Source: MADRE2 sp964397015
GTDB taxonomy: Bacteria; Desulfobacterota; Desulfobacteria; Desulfobacterales; Desulfobacteraceae
NCBI GenBank assembly: GCA_964397015.1
Contig: CAYNHL010000066.1
Coordinates: forward strand, 1 to 19,882
Direction: 5' to 3'
DNA length: 19,882 nt
Position 1 is the stretch's first letter. The number at the start of each line of letters is the position of its first letter. The position numbers were made by a program, and so were the translations under genes. The notes below the pieces were generated by a model, which was given only the letters and a program-made list of their open reading frames with translations, did no database searches and was not told the DNA's origin. Below, piece by piece: positions 7,618-14,174 of this stretch.

Positions 7618-9984
7618 TCACGCCGCTGGATCTTTTCTGTTTCGGTATTCCCGGATAGCCCGGTATACCCGTTCCGGAGTCAGGGGCAGTTCGAAGATCC
7701 TCACTCCCACCGCATCGTACACCGCATTTAGAATCGCCGGAATAGTCGGCATGATGGCGCCTTCACCCACTTCCTTTGCACCGAAAGGCCCGTTGGGCTC
7801 ATCGCTTTCCACAACCAGGGCATTCACCGGCGGCATATCCATGGCCGTAACCATCTTGTATTCGGACAGGTCATTGTTCAACACCCGTCCCTGGTCGTCG
7901 AAAATCACCTCCTCGTGCATGGCTTCTCCGATTCCCATTGAAACCGAGCCCTCCATCTGGCCTTCCACACTTGTCAGGTTTATTGCCTTGCCACAGTCAT
8001 GTGCGTCGGTAATGTGATCGATTGTGATCTGTCCGGTTTCTTCATCAACCGTCACCTGGGCCACCTGCGCCGAACATCCGTATGCCGGGGATGTGCCTAC
8101 TGCAGCGCCTTTGAACTTGCCACCCAGTGAATGGGGGCGGTATTTACCGGTCCCCACTATAGATCCCTTTTCCAGGAAAGCTATGCGGGAGGCTTCTTTG
8201 AAGGTAAGACGGTCCGATTCGGGATTGTCGTTCCATCCACGGTGTTCTTTGATATATCGATCTCTAATGGCGGAAAAATCCGGAGTATCTCCCTTGAATT
8301 CGATAAATCCGTTCCGGATATCCATATCAGAAGCCGGCACATCGAGCTGTTCGGACAGTACGGCAAGCACCTGGGACTTGGCATGTTCCGCTGCTTCCTT
8401 TGTTGCATGACCTGTCATCAGAGTCTGTCTGCTGGAATAAGCCCCCAGATCCACGCCCATGTCCGTATCGCCGGACGCCAGCCGGACATTGTCAAGCGGG
8501 ATGCCAAGGGACTCGGCCGCAATCATGGCAAAAGCGGTATCAGATCCCTGGCCTATTTCTGCTGAAGCGGTGTAGACCAAAGCGGTTCCACCGTCTTCAG
8601 TGAGCTTGACGATAACAGTCCCGTGAAATGTATCGGAGCGGTATATGGGATATCCGGCACCAGACACGAAAAAACCGCAGGCCATACCGATGCCTTTGCC
8701 CCTGGGCATCTTGCCTTTTTTTTCGTTCCAGTTCGATCCTGTGCGGACCGCCTCAATGCATTCGGCCATGCCAAATGAGCTCATGTTCAGGTCATTGCAG
8801 GTTGTATCGCCGGTTTCCATCATGTTTTTTATGCGCAGTTCAAGCGGATCAATGCCTATTTCCTCGGCTATCATGTCAAGCTGCTGCTCAAAGCAGGCCC
8901 TGGCTATCACGGCACCATGTCCTCGCTGGGCACCACAGGCCGGCTTGTTGTTGTACACCCGGTAGCCGTCGTACTTCATGTTGGGCAGTTTATATGGTCC
9001 TCCAAGCAGTGAACCCGAGTAGTATACCGTAGCGATACCAAAGCTGGAATAGGCACCTCCGTCCAGCCAGGCTTCGTGCTTGATGGCCAGCAGCGTGCCG
9101 TCTTTTTTTGCGCCTGTGGTGATGGTGTGTGTAAACTGGTGCCGGGCCCGGGCCAGCATGAATACCTGCTCACGCGTATAGCTCATCTTGACCGGCTTCC
9201 GGGTTTCCCTGGCAAGAAAACAGCATGCCAGTTCCATGGGGTTTGCTGAAGCTTTTATCCCAAATCCGGCGCCAACATATGGTTTTTTTACCCTGACCCT
9301 GCCGATATCCATGCCCATTACCATGGCTACGGTCCGTTGAACATAATGGGGGACCTGGGTGGCTGAAATCAGTGTCAAATTGCCCCGCCGGTCGAATTCT
9401 GCAATACATCCCTGCATCTCTATACAACCGCCGTCCTGGCGCTTGTTTTTCACGGTGGTGGTTTTGATGATATCGGCCTTGGCCAAGGTACTTTCTACAT
9501 CTCCGAATTCATGATGTACTTCGGCACAAAGGTTATTGGGAAAATCGTCGTGAAGTTGCGGGGCGCCATCTTTCAAGGCCTCTTCAATGGTGAATACGGC
9601 AGGCAGGATTTCGTAATCCACATCGATCAATTCAATGGCCTTCAATGCAATATCCACAGAGACGGCCGCCACGGCAGCGATTTCATCTCCCACATATCGG
9701 ACCCTGTCATGGGCGAAAACCGTTTCATCATAACGGGCGGGGCTGACACCGTATTTGACGGTGCCGGTCTGTTCGGAAGTGATAACGGCCTTTACTCCGG
9801 GCAGCTTTTTAGCCCGCGAGACGTCAATGGACCGGATTCTGGCATGGGCATGGGGGCTTTGCAGCAGTGCACCATACAGCATGCCTGTTTTTTGAATATC
9901 ATCGACGAATACGGCTTTTCCAGTTGCCTTATCCGGTGTATCCAGCCTGGGAGAGCGCGTGCCGATAGTATCCAGCTTTGTCAT
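7618..9984 (-). CDS. Molybdenum hydroxylase, molybdopterin-binding large subunit (xanthine dehydrogenase family)
   Basis: A 788-residue catalytic subunit of the xanthine dehydrogenase/CO dehydrogenase/4-hydroxybenzoyl-CoA reductase superfamily. The N-terminal a/b hammerhead domain shows TGKAVFVDDI, GALLQSPHAHARI and RYVGDEIAAVAA. The cofactor-binding part shows SATQVPHYVQR (conserved Gln), PYVGAGFGIKA at about 235-245, and a substrate-pocket loop ACGAQRGHG at about 349-357. Near the C-terminus, FGAKEVGEGAIMP carries the catalytic base, Glu741. The pocket loop matches neither the CO dehydrogenase loop (AYRCSFR) nor the form II loop (AYRGAGR), so it is not CO dehydrogenase; the substrate may be a heterocycle or aromatic compound. 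There is a strong ribosome site (AAGGAGG) before the ATG at 9984. It lies 25 bases after the 2Fe-2S subunit gene. No twin-arginine signal, so the enzyme is cytoplasmic. Confidence 0.96.
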   Translation of the reverse strand: MTKLDTIGTRSPRLDTPDKATGKAVFVDDIQKTGMLYGALLQSPHAHARIRSIDVSRAKKLPGVKAVITSEQTGTVKYGVSPARYDETVFAHDRVRYVGDEIAAVAAVSVDIALKAIELIDVDYEILPAVFTIEEALKDGAPQLHDDFPNNLCAEVHHEFGDVESTLAKADIIKTTTVKNKRQDGGCIEMQGCIAEFDRRGNLTLISATQVPHYVQRTVAMVMGMDIGRVRVKKPYVGAGFGIKASANPMELACCFLARETRKPVKMSYTREQVFMLARARHQFTHTITTGAKKDGTLLAIKHEAWLDGGAYSSFGIATVYYSGSLLGGPYKLPNMKYDGYRVYNNKPACGAQRGHGAVIARACFEQQLDMIAEEIGIDPLELRIKNMMETGDTTCNDLNMSSFGMAECIEAVRTGSNWNEKKGKMPRGKGIGMACGFFVSGAGYPIYRSDTFHGTVIVKLTEDGGTALVYTASAEIGQGSDTAFAMIAAESLGIPLDNVRLASGDTDMGVDLGAYSSRQTLMTGHATKEAAEHAKSQVLAVLSEQLDVPASDMDIRNGFIEFKGDTPDFSAIRDRYIKEHRGWNDNPESDRLTFKEASRIAFLEKGSIVGTGKYRPHSLGGKFKGAAVGTSPAYGCSAQVAQVTVDEETGQITIDHITDAHDCGKAINLTSVEGQMEGSVSMGIGEAMHEEVIFDDQGRVLNNDLSEYKMVTAMDMPPVNALVVESDEPNGPFGAKEVGEGAIMPTIPAILNAVYDAVGVRIFELPLTPERVYRAIREYRNRKDPAA

Positions 9985-10009
9985 AGTTCCTCCTTGGTGT
10001 GGTGTTTTT

Positions 10010-10468
10010 TCAGGATGAAGCCGCCTCGATGGCCTCGATGATTTTCTGATAACCGGTACAGCGGCATAAATTTCCTGAAATACCTTGCCTGACCTGTTCT
10101 TCGGTGGGTGACGGGTTGTTGTCCAGCAATGCCTTGGCCGACATTATCATTCCGGGAGAACAGTAACCGCATTGAATGGCCCCTTTATCCACAAAAGATG
10201 CCTGAATCGGATGCAGGCCGTCTTCAGTTGCCAGACCTTCAATGGTTTCGATGTCGCTCCCATGAGCCTGTATGGCAAGGACCAGGCATGCATTCACTGG
10301 TTTACCGTTCATCAGTACGGTGCAGGCACCGCAGTCACCAGTATCACAGCCTTTTTTTGTGCCGGTCAGCCCCAGTTCATAACGCAGCAGGTCCGCCAGT
10401 GTGAGATTGGGCTTTACTGCAAGTTCCATGGCTTCATTGTTTATAGTAAGCTGAATGATTCTTTTCAT
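10010..10468 (-). CDS. Molybdenum hydroxylase, 2Fe-2S subunit
   Basis: The small electron-transfer subunit (152 residues) carries two [2Fe-2S] clusters between the molybdenum site and FAD. The plant-ferredoxin-type cluster ligands are C41, C46, C49 and C61 (GCDTGDCGACT, then NAC). The second cluster is held by C100 and C103 (QCGYCSPGM) and C135 and C137 (GNLCRCTGY). All eight ligands are present and the length is normal. Start ATG at 10466-10468 with an AGGAG site seven bases away. It lies between the FAD and molybdenum subunit genes, the coxM-coxS-coxL order of several three-subunit enzymes. Confidence 0.97.
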   Translation of the reverse strand: MKRIIQLTINNEAMELAVKPNLTLADLLRYELGLTGTKKGCDTGDCGACTVLMNGKPVNACLVLAIQAHGSDIETIEGLATEDGLHPIQASFVDKGAIQCGYCSPGMIMSAKALLDNNPSPTEEQVRQGISGNLCRCTGYQKIIEAIEAASS

Positions 10469-10528
10469 TGAATACTCCTGTTGAGATAGTTTGGCCGCTG
10501 ATGGTCAATTCAGCGGCGATTGGCCCAA

Positions 10529-11410
10529 TCAGTTACCCAGGGCCAGGTCACATGCAGCCTCGAGTGTCCGGCGTGTCAGTACACCGATCATGGCCCGGCG
10601 GTATTCGGCCGTGCCCCTGAAATCATCTATGGGGCTGCAGTCCAGCTGCCGGGCAGTCTCCGCGGCTTTGTACAGTAAATTGTCATCGATGACGCGGTCT
10701 GCCAGAACCGCCTCGGCATTGAATGCCCTGACCGGTGTCGCCGCTACTGATCCCAGTGCGATTCTTGCCGATACAATGGTGCCGGTTTTTTGATCAGTTT
10801 TAACAAAGGATGCCACATTGACGATATTGATTTCTGAAGATTTTCGTTTGCCCAGCTGTATATACGCGGCGCCGCAGCCTGGTCCGGGCACCGGCAGTCT
10901 AAGCCCGGTCAAAATTTCATCATCCCGGATGTCTGTTTTCCCCGGACCTTTGAAAAAATCGGCTATCCGGACAATCCTGGTTTCCTTGCTGCTGTCCAGC
11001 AGGACTTTTGCATCATAAGCAAGAAGGGATGGTAATGTGTCGCCGGCCGGACTGGCATTGCAGATATTTCCGCCTATAGTGGCCCGATTTCGGATTAAAT
11101 GATTCCCCAGGCTCATTGCCCCGGCTTTGAGCGCCGGGAATCCGGATGTAACTATTTCAGAAGCGGCCAGCTTTGTCATGGTTACACCCGCACCTATGTC
11201 CAGGGTGTCTGCTCCTTGACGGATGGATGTCATGTCAGGAATTCTCGCCAGGCTTATCAAATGACGGGCTATGACCAGTTTCTTTTTCAGGTGAACCAGA
11301 AGATCCGTGCCGCCTGCCAGGATCCTGGCGTTCTTGCCATGGTTCTTCTTCAGGGCAAGCGCCTCATGAAGGGAAACCGGATCATGATAATCAAAGTCCG
11401 GTAACAGCAT
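10529..11410 (-). CDS. Molybdenum hydroxylase, FAD-binding subunit
   Basis: The 293-residue flavoprotein subunit passes electrons from the iron-sulfur clusters to an external acceptor. The two FAD pyrophosphate-binding motifs are visible: ILAGGTDLLVHLK at about residues 30-42 and NRATIGGNICNASPAGDTLP at about 108-127. A C-terminal CO dehydrogenase flavoprotein domain follows (IALGSVAATPVRA, RGTAEYRRAMIGVLTRR). It lacks the extra 4Fe-4S-binding insertion found in HcrB of 4-hydroxybenzoyl-CoA reductase, so that enzyme is less likely. Start ATG at 11408-11410 with a strong AAAGGAGG site. It is the first gene of the operon, 60 bases ahead of the 2Fe-2S gene, and lies behind a 308-base AT-rich gap with likely regulatory sites. 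Confidence 0.95.
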   Translation of the reverse strand: MLLPDFDYHDPVSLHEALALKKNHGKNARILAGGTDLLVHLKKKLVIARHLISLARIPDMTSIRQGADTLDIGAGVTMTKLAASEIVTSGFPALKAGAMSLGNHLIRNRATIGGNICNASPAGDTLPSLLAYDAKVLLDSSKETRIVRIADFFKGPGKTDIRDDEILTGLRLPVPGPGCGAAYIQLGKRKSSEINIVNVASFVKTDQKTGTIVSARIALGSVAATPVRAFNAEAVLADRVIDDNLLYKAAETARQLDCSPIDDFRGTAEYRRAMIGVLTRRTLEAACDLALGN

Positions 11411-11455
11411 ATCGATCCTCCTTTATTATTTCAGGGTAAGGTAAATTTGATTTGT

Positions 11456-11484
11456 GAGCTATCATTGTCTGTCCAATATGTCAA
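11456..11484 (-). promoter_or_regulatory. Possible promoter of the molybdenum hydroxylase operon
   Basis: On the minus strand a perfect TTGACA (11479-11484) is followed after 17 bases by a poor -10 hexamer TAGCTC (11456-11461). Transcription would start near 11450, about 40 bases before the FAD gene. The weak -10 makes this tentative. Confidence 0.33.
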
Positions 11485-11486
11485 GC

Positions 11487-11512
11487 AAAACATAACGCCG
11501 AGGCTATGTTTT
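11487..11512. promoter_or_regulatory. Inverted repeat next to the -35 of the hydroxylase operon
   Basis: AAAACATA and TATGTTTT form a perfect 8-base inverted repeat with a 10-base spacer, ending three bases from the proposed -35 on the minus strand. The position suits an activator or repressor site. On the plus strand it is followed by a run of T, which resembles a terminator, but no plus-strand gene ends here. Confidence 0.4.
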
Positions 11513-11675
11513 TTTTCAACCCAATTTTTTTAATGAATAAAATTCATAATATTTCGTTCGCTATGATGAACTTCTATTGTTTTTCAAGTTCAATATCGAC
11601 TTCAGCTTAAGATGATAAATTGGGAATAAAAAAGATTGAGTTTAAAAAAGCGTATCATGCAGAACACTGCAATGA

Positions 11676-11694
11676 TTATATATTCATTATATAA
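11676..11694. promoter_or_regulatory. AT-only dyad, possible ModE-type operator
   Basis: TTATATA and TATATAA form a perfect 7-base inverted repeat with a 5-base spacer (TTCAT). ModE operators of E. coli type are built from TATAT-containing inverted half-sites, so the similarity is suggestive, and a ModE-like gene lies at 14175-14510. It sits about 270 bases before the FAD gene. AT-rich DNA makes chance palindromes more likely. Confidence 0.28.
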
Positions 11695-11718
11695 ATCAAA
11701 TGGGGTAAGCCGGTTTTG

Positions 11719-12090
11719 CTATGGTTTCAAACTGGAGGAATCAATTTTGTGAAACATCTCCACGAAACGCTCTAGTTTTTTCGCCTGGCCAGACATGAAG
11801 CGGATCCACAAATGCAGCGCATCTTTTCCATCCGGTGTCAGAGTGTAAATACGTTTGGCAGCTCCAACTTCCCGGGTTTCCCATTCGGATCGAACCAGAC
11901 CCTCTTCTTCCATCTGACGCAGATGGCGGTATATCATGCCGGGAGGGGCGGAACCTTCAATAAATCCAAAGGTCTGTATAGAGTTGATCAGTTCATATCC
12001 GTATGAGGGGCCGGAATACAGACCTAAAAGAATCGATGCCTGGATATATCTTTCACGACGTCCTGATCCCGGTGTTTTTTTTTTAACCAT
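11719..12090 (-). CDS. PadR family transcriptional regulator
   Basis: A 123-residue winged-helix repressor of the PadR family. The N-terminal helix-turn-helix reads YIQASILLGLYSGPSYGYELINSI (split: YIQASILLGL then SGPSYGYELI, residues about 15-37). A recognition region with PPGMIYRHLRQMEEEGLV (49-66) follows, and the wing RIYTLTPDGKDAL (80-92) is typical of the family; the C-terminal helix is short. I chose the ATG at 12088-12090, which has an AAGGAG site; the frame stays open to 12369 but that extension has no family features. PadR proteins usually repress a divergent or neighbouring gene and their own gene. Here a perfect dyad lies just upstream, inside the promoter of the divergent 69-residue gene. 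The inducer is unknown. Confidence 0.9.
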   Translation of the reverse strand: MVKKKTPGSGRRERYIQASILLGLYSGPSYGYELINSIQTFGFIEGSAPPGMIYRHLRQMEEEGLVRSEWETREVGAAKRIYTLTPDGKDALHLWIRFMSGQAKKLERFVEMFHKIDSSSLKP

Positions 12091-12100
12091 ATATATCTCC

Positions 12101-12129
12101 TTGACATATATCCTTATAGGATATATTCT
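12101..12129 (+). promoter_or_regulatory. Promoter of the 69-residue protein gene
   Basis: TTGACA (12101-12106), a 17-base spacer and TATTCT (12124-12129). The start of transcription would be near 12136, giving a leader of about 54 bases that contains a strong ribosome site. Confidence 0.55.
12106..12126. promoter_or_regulatory. Perfect inverted repeat, likely PadR operator
   Basis: ATATATCC (12106-12113) and GGATATAT (12119-12126) are exact reverse complements separated by TTATA. The dyad fills the -35/-10 spacer of the plus-strand promoter at 12101-12129 and lies in the leader of padR on the other strand, so one bound dimer could block both genes. Assignment to PadR is inference from position. 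Confidence 0.58.
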
Positions 12130-12144
12130 GTTTCCAGATAGTAT

Positions 12145-12173
12145 ACCATACACTTCATTTTTTAACCGGTCAA
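12145..12173 (-). promoter_or_regulatory. Putative padR promoter
   Basis: On the minus strand TTGACC (12168-12173), a 17-base spacer and TATGGT (12145-12150). Transcription would start near 12138, placing the dyad at 12106-12126 in the early transcribed region. Confidence 0.42.
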
Positions 12174-12189
12174 CAACAGGAGGCCAGCC

Positions 12190-12399
12190 ATGAGCAAAAT
12201 ATTCGTGCGAGAAAGACGTAAGGTCGACAAGGGAGAAAAAAAACCTCGATTCCGTGTGGTAGGTATCAGCGGCGGCGATGTCAAGCTGTATGCAAAGCAT
12301 GTCCGGAAAACGGAACTTGACACCATTGCCGCTGAAACAGGCGCCCAGATAGTACATTTGCCTGATCACGGCAGCGGCAATCAGGACGGATCCAGATAA
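12190..12399 (+). CDS. Small basic protein of unknown function, divergent from padR
   Basis: A 69-residue protein I do not recognise. It has an excellent ribosome site (CAGGAGG, eight bases before the ATG at 12190), its own promoter, and a hairpin just after its stop, so it is very likely expressed. The first 20 residues are strongly basic (VRERRKVDKGEKKPR). Residues 20-58 look like a small beta-alpha fold (FRVVGISGGDVKLY, then helix HVRKTELDTIAAETG and strand AQIVHLPD), and the tail is polar. There are no cysteines, no membrane segment and no signal peptide. The divergent PadR and the operator-like dyad suggest it is repressed until a signal appears. The position between the hydroxylase operon and the molybdenum storage genes hints at a molybdenum-related job, which is only inference. 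Confidence 0.78.
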   Translation: MSKIFVRERRKVDKGEKKPRFRVVGISGGDVKLYAKHVRKTELDTIAAETGAQIVHLPDHGSGNQDGSR

Positions 12400-12411
12400 T
12401 CACCCGGTCAT

Positions 12412-12450
12412 CTGCGGGATTGACGGTATTTGTCATCGTCAATCCCGCAG
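12412..12450. terminator. Bidirectional hairpin between convergent genes
   Basis: CTGCGGGATTGACG (12412-12425) pairs perfectly over 14 bases with CGTCAATCCCGCAG (12437-12450), leaving an 11-base loop. It lies 12 bases after the small gene and four bases beyond the storage-protein stop, between converging genes. Neither side has a strong T-run, so it may terminate weakly or protect the 3' ends. Confidence 0.7.
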
Positions 12451-12454
12451 GCAT

Positions 12455-13306
12455 CTATTTGTGAATAATTGTGCCGACGTGCTTGCCGTCCAGAGCATCC
12501 TTTATGGATTGAGGGTGGTTAAGGGCATCGATTATCTGGAGACTGGTCAGGCATTTGGCCTGCTTGAGCATTTTCAGGATCGGCCGTTCAATGATCAGGT
12601 CATCGAGATCTAGATCGAGCAGTTCATCCACTGAAATTTTATCGTAGAACTTAAGCTTGCCATTATCCTTGCCTGCTTTTTTGGGATCTTTTTCATAAAG
12701 CCCGCGTTCATCCTTGAGATAGATCAAAGACCGCGCCCCGATATTCTCTGCCAGCAAAAAAGCGCCGCAGTCTGTACGGTGGGGCGGTATGGACCCGAAT
12801 TCCGCCGGATGTTCAAAAAAACCGTAGGGCGGCACGCCAAAGGTAATGGGCAGATAACCAAGGCGGCAGAACATGGTGAGTTGTTCCAGGTGATCACCAT
12901 GACCGATCTTCACCCCGCCGTGTTTGGCAAGCAAAACAGACAGCATTTCAGCGTTCTGCCATGACACCTTGTCGCCGAGCTTGGACAGAACCCCCGTGGG
13001 CATACCCAGGTCCACACCGATATTGTAAACATGTCTTGCACGGGTGCCTCCTCCGGTCATGAGCAGCAGTTTGTATTCGTCTTTGAGTTTGATAAGCTCG
13101 TCCAGAATTGGCAAAATAGCTTTGGCGCCCCGATCCATGATGCTCTGGCCACCGATTTTCAATACATTGATGTCCGGGTGCATCCGGAAATATTCCCTGG
13201 ATTCAGTGGACTTTAAAAATTTTTTACTGACAAGAGATTCACCCAAAAGCGGAGTGTCAATGTGCAGTCTTCCCTTGGCATCTTCTTCCTGGATAAGTTT
13301 TCCCAT
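12455..13306 (-). CDS. Molybdenum storage protein subunit (MosB-like, amino-acid kinase fold)
   Basis: A 283-residue homologue of the MoSto subunits of Azotobacter, which build an ATP-dependent cage for polyoxomolybdate or tungstate clusters; the fold is that of UMP kinase. Visible: VLKIGGQSIMDRGAKAILP (about 48-66, ATP-binding GG loop), LLMTGGGTRARHVYNIG (81-97), GVLSKLGDKVSWQNAEML (105-122), IPPHRTDCGAFLLAENIGA (173-191), YLKDERGLYEKDP (196-208) and a C-terminal GKHVGTIIHK. The GGQS, QNAEML and KDE-GLY segments resemble the beta subunit, while PPHRTD resembles alpha. It has a longer N-terminus (about 45 residues) than the conserved core needs. Only one subunit gene is present, so it may form a homomer. 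It lies 33 bases after the TiaS-like gene and is probably co-transcribed. Confidence 0.88.
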   Translation of the reverse strand: MGKLIQEEDAKGRLHIDTPLLGESLVSKKFLKSTESREYFRMHPDINVLKIGGQSIMDRGAKAILPILDELIKLKDEYKLLLMTGGGTRARHVYNIGVDLGMPTGVLSKLGDKVSWQNAEMLSVLLAKHGGVKIGHGDHLEQLTMFCRLGYLPITFGVPPYGFFEHPAEFGSIPPHRTDCGAFLLAENIGARSLIYLKDERGLYEKDPKKAGKDNGKLKFYDKISVDELLDLDLDDLIIERPILKMLKQAKCLTSLQIIDALNHPQSIKDALDGKHVGTIIHK

Positions 13307-13339
13307 GGTTTTTTTCCTTATGGCAACTGGTGGATAAAA

Positions 13340-14092
13340 TCAATACTTTTTGGCTTCAGCCTTGGTCAGGGTCCGGTATCTGACCCTGGGATCTTTGCCG
13401 TCTGGCTTGTTAAGGCAGGCCGGAATTACCTGCTGATATCCTATTCGAACAGTTTTTGTCTTATCGGATCCGATCATGATATGTTCCGTGGGCTCCAGAA
13501 TCCGGCCTTCTGACGTGGCTACCAGATCCACAAAGGAATGGGTACAAAGGGAACCTGCTGTAACAACATCTCCTGGGCGGCCAAAATGGTACCAGCCCCG
13601 GTATCGGCCGTCATGCCCGGTAAGTCTGAGCCCTGCCCCTGCCAGTGCACCTATGACACCTTGTCCGGTTCCGCCGTGAGCAGACAGGTGAATGCCGGCT
13701 TGCCTGGCTGTATCAAAGGCATGAGACAAAGTCAGAACCTCGGTCTTGGCTCGCAGGCCAAAAGCTGTCAGTCCTTGAATATCAAGCCTGTCATCCATCC
13801 GGGCCAGGCACAACCCTGGGTCTGATCCCCTGGCATGGTTCGTTTTCAGGTAATCGGCTGCAAACAGTTGCAGTTGATCCGCAGAACATCCTGTCAAGTC
13901 AAGCTCTACGCACATGGTACTGTTGTGGGAAGTATAGGGGACATCTTCGTGAACAAAGAGTTGATGCCGTGATATAGTTGAGCAGGTTGCCCATTCCTGC
14001 CGCTCCAACTGTTCACAAAGGGCCTGGACCAGCCAGCCCGTACCTTTGGTGTCCGGCATATCCGTATCGTCAATAGCCATTATGTATTTCAA
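13340..14092 (-). CDS. TiaS-like kinase-domain (TCKD) protein of unknown role
   Basis: A 250-residue protein resembling the N-terminal catalytic half of archaeal TiaS, the tRNA(Ile2) agmatidine synthetase. Shared features in order: KYIMAIDDTD at the N-terminus (TiaS has GIDDTD), a segment ending VPYTSHNSTMCVELDLT (TiaS has PYKT-x-GN), SDPGLCLARMD (TiaS NPG), and the nucleotide-loop-like GTGQGVIGALAGAGLRLTG (TiaS G-x-G-x-IGALAA). The OB-fold and zinc ribbon that bind tRNA in TiaS are missing. Start: the TTG at 14090-14092 has a perfect AAGGAG six bases upstream and begins exactly at the first strand; ATGs at 14080, 14116 and 14128 are worse placed. Bacteria use lysidine, not agmatidine, so a tRNA role is unlikely. 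It lies between ModE-like and MosB-like genes, suggesting an ATP-dependent molybdenum or tungsten function (inference). Confidence 0.72.
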   Translation of the reverse strand: MKYIMAIDDTDMPDTKGTGWLVQALCEQLERQEWATCSTISRHQLFVHEDVPYTSHNSTMCVELDLTGCSADQLQLFAADYLKTNHARGSDPGLCLARMDDRLDIQGLTAFGLRAKTEVLTLSHAFDTARQAGIHLSAHGGTGQGVIGALAGAGLRLTGHDGRYRGWYHFGRPGDVVTAGSLCTHSFVDLVATSEGRILEPTEHIMIGSDKTKTVRIGYQQVIPACLNKPDGKDPRVRYRTLTKAEAKKY

Positions 14093-14174
14093 TCCATTCT
14101 CCTTGATCAGCGACATATAAGTTATCATCTCAACTTTCGGGCTTCCCGCAGCGGCGGCAATTTATCAGGATAAG

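Larger units (their letters stand above)
11411..11718. other. AT-rich intergenic region upstream of the molybdenum hydroxylase operon
   Basis: No gene is visible in these 308 bases, which are clearly more AT-rich than the flanking genes. They hold the possible operon promoter (11456-11484), a perfect dyad at 11487-11512, an imperfect dyad at 11543-11570 (TTCAT-A-ATA ... TAT-G-ATGAA) and a perfect AT-only dyad at 11676-11694. The 3' end of padR is not followed by an obvious terminator, so read-through from padR into the operon is possible. Confidence 0.6.

Noticed and set aside
7751..9032. Several long plus-strand frames inside the molybdenum subunit gene
   Set aside because: They are antisense to a conserved gene, have no ribosome sites and show no domain features.
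11487..11516. Hairpin plus T-run on the plus strand as an intrinsic terminator
   Set aside because: No plus-strand gene lies upstream, and the AT-rich 8-base stem is weak; an operator next to the -35 is more likely.
12091..12369. N-terminal extension of the PadR gene to an ATG at 12369
   Set aside because: The ATG at 12090 has a strong ribosome site and matches PadR length; the extension would run antisense through the small gene and both promoters.
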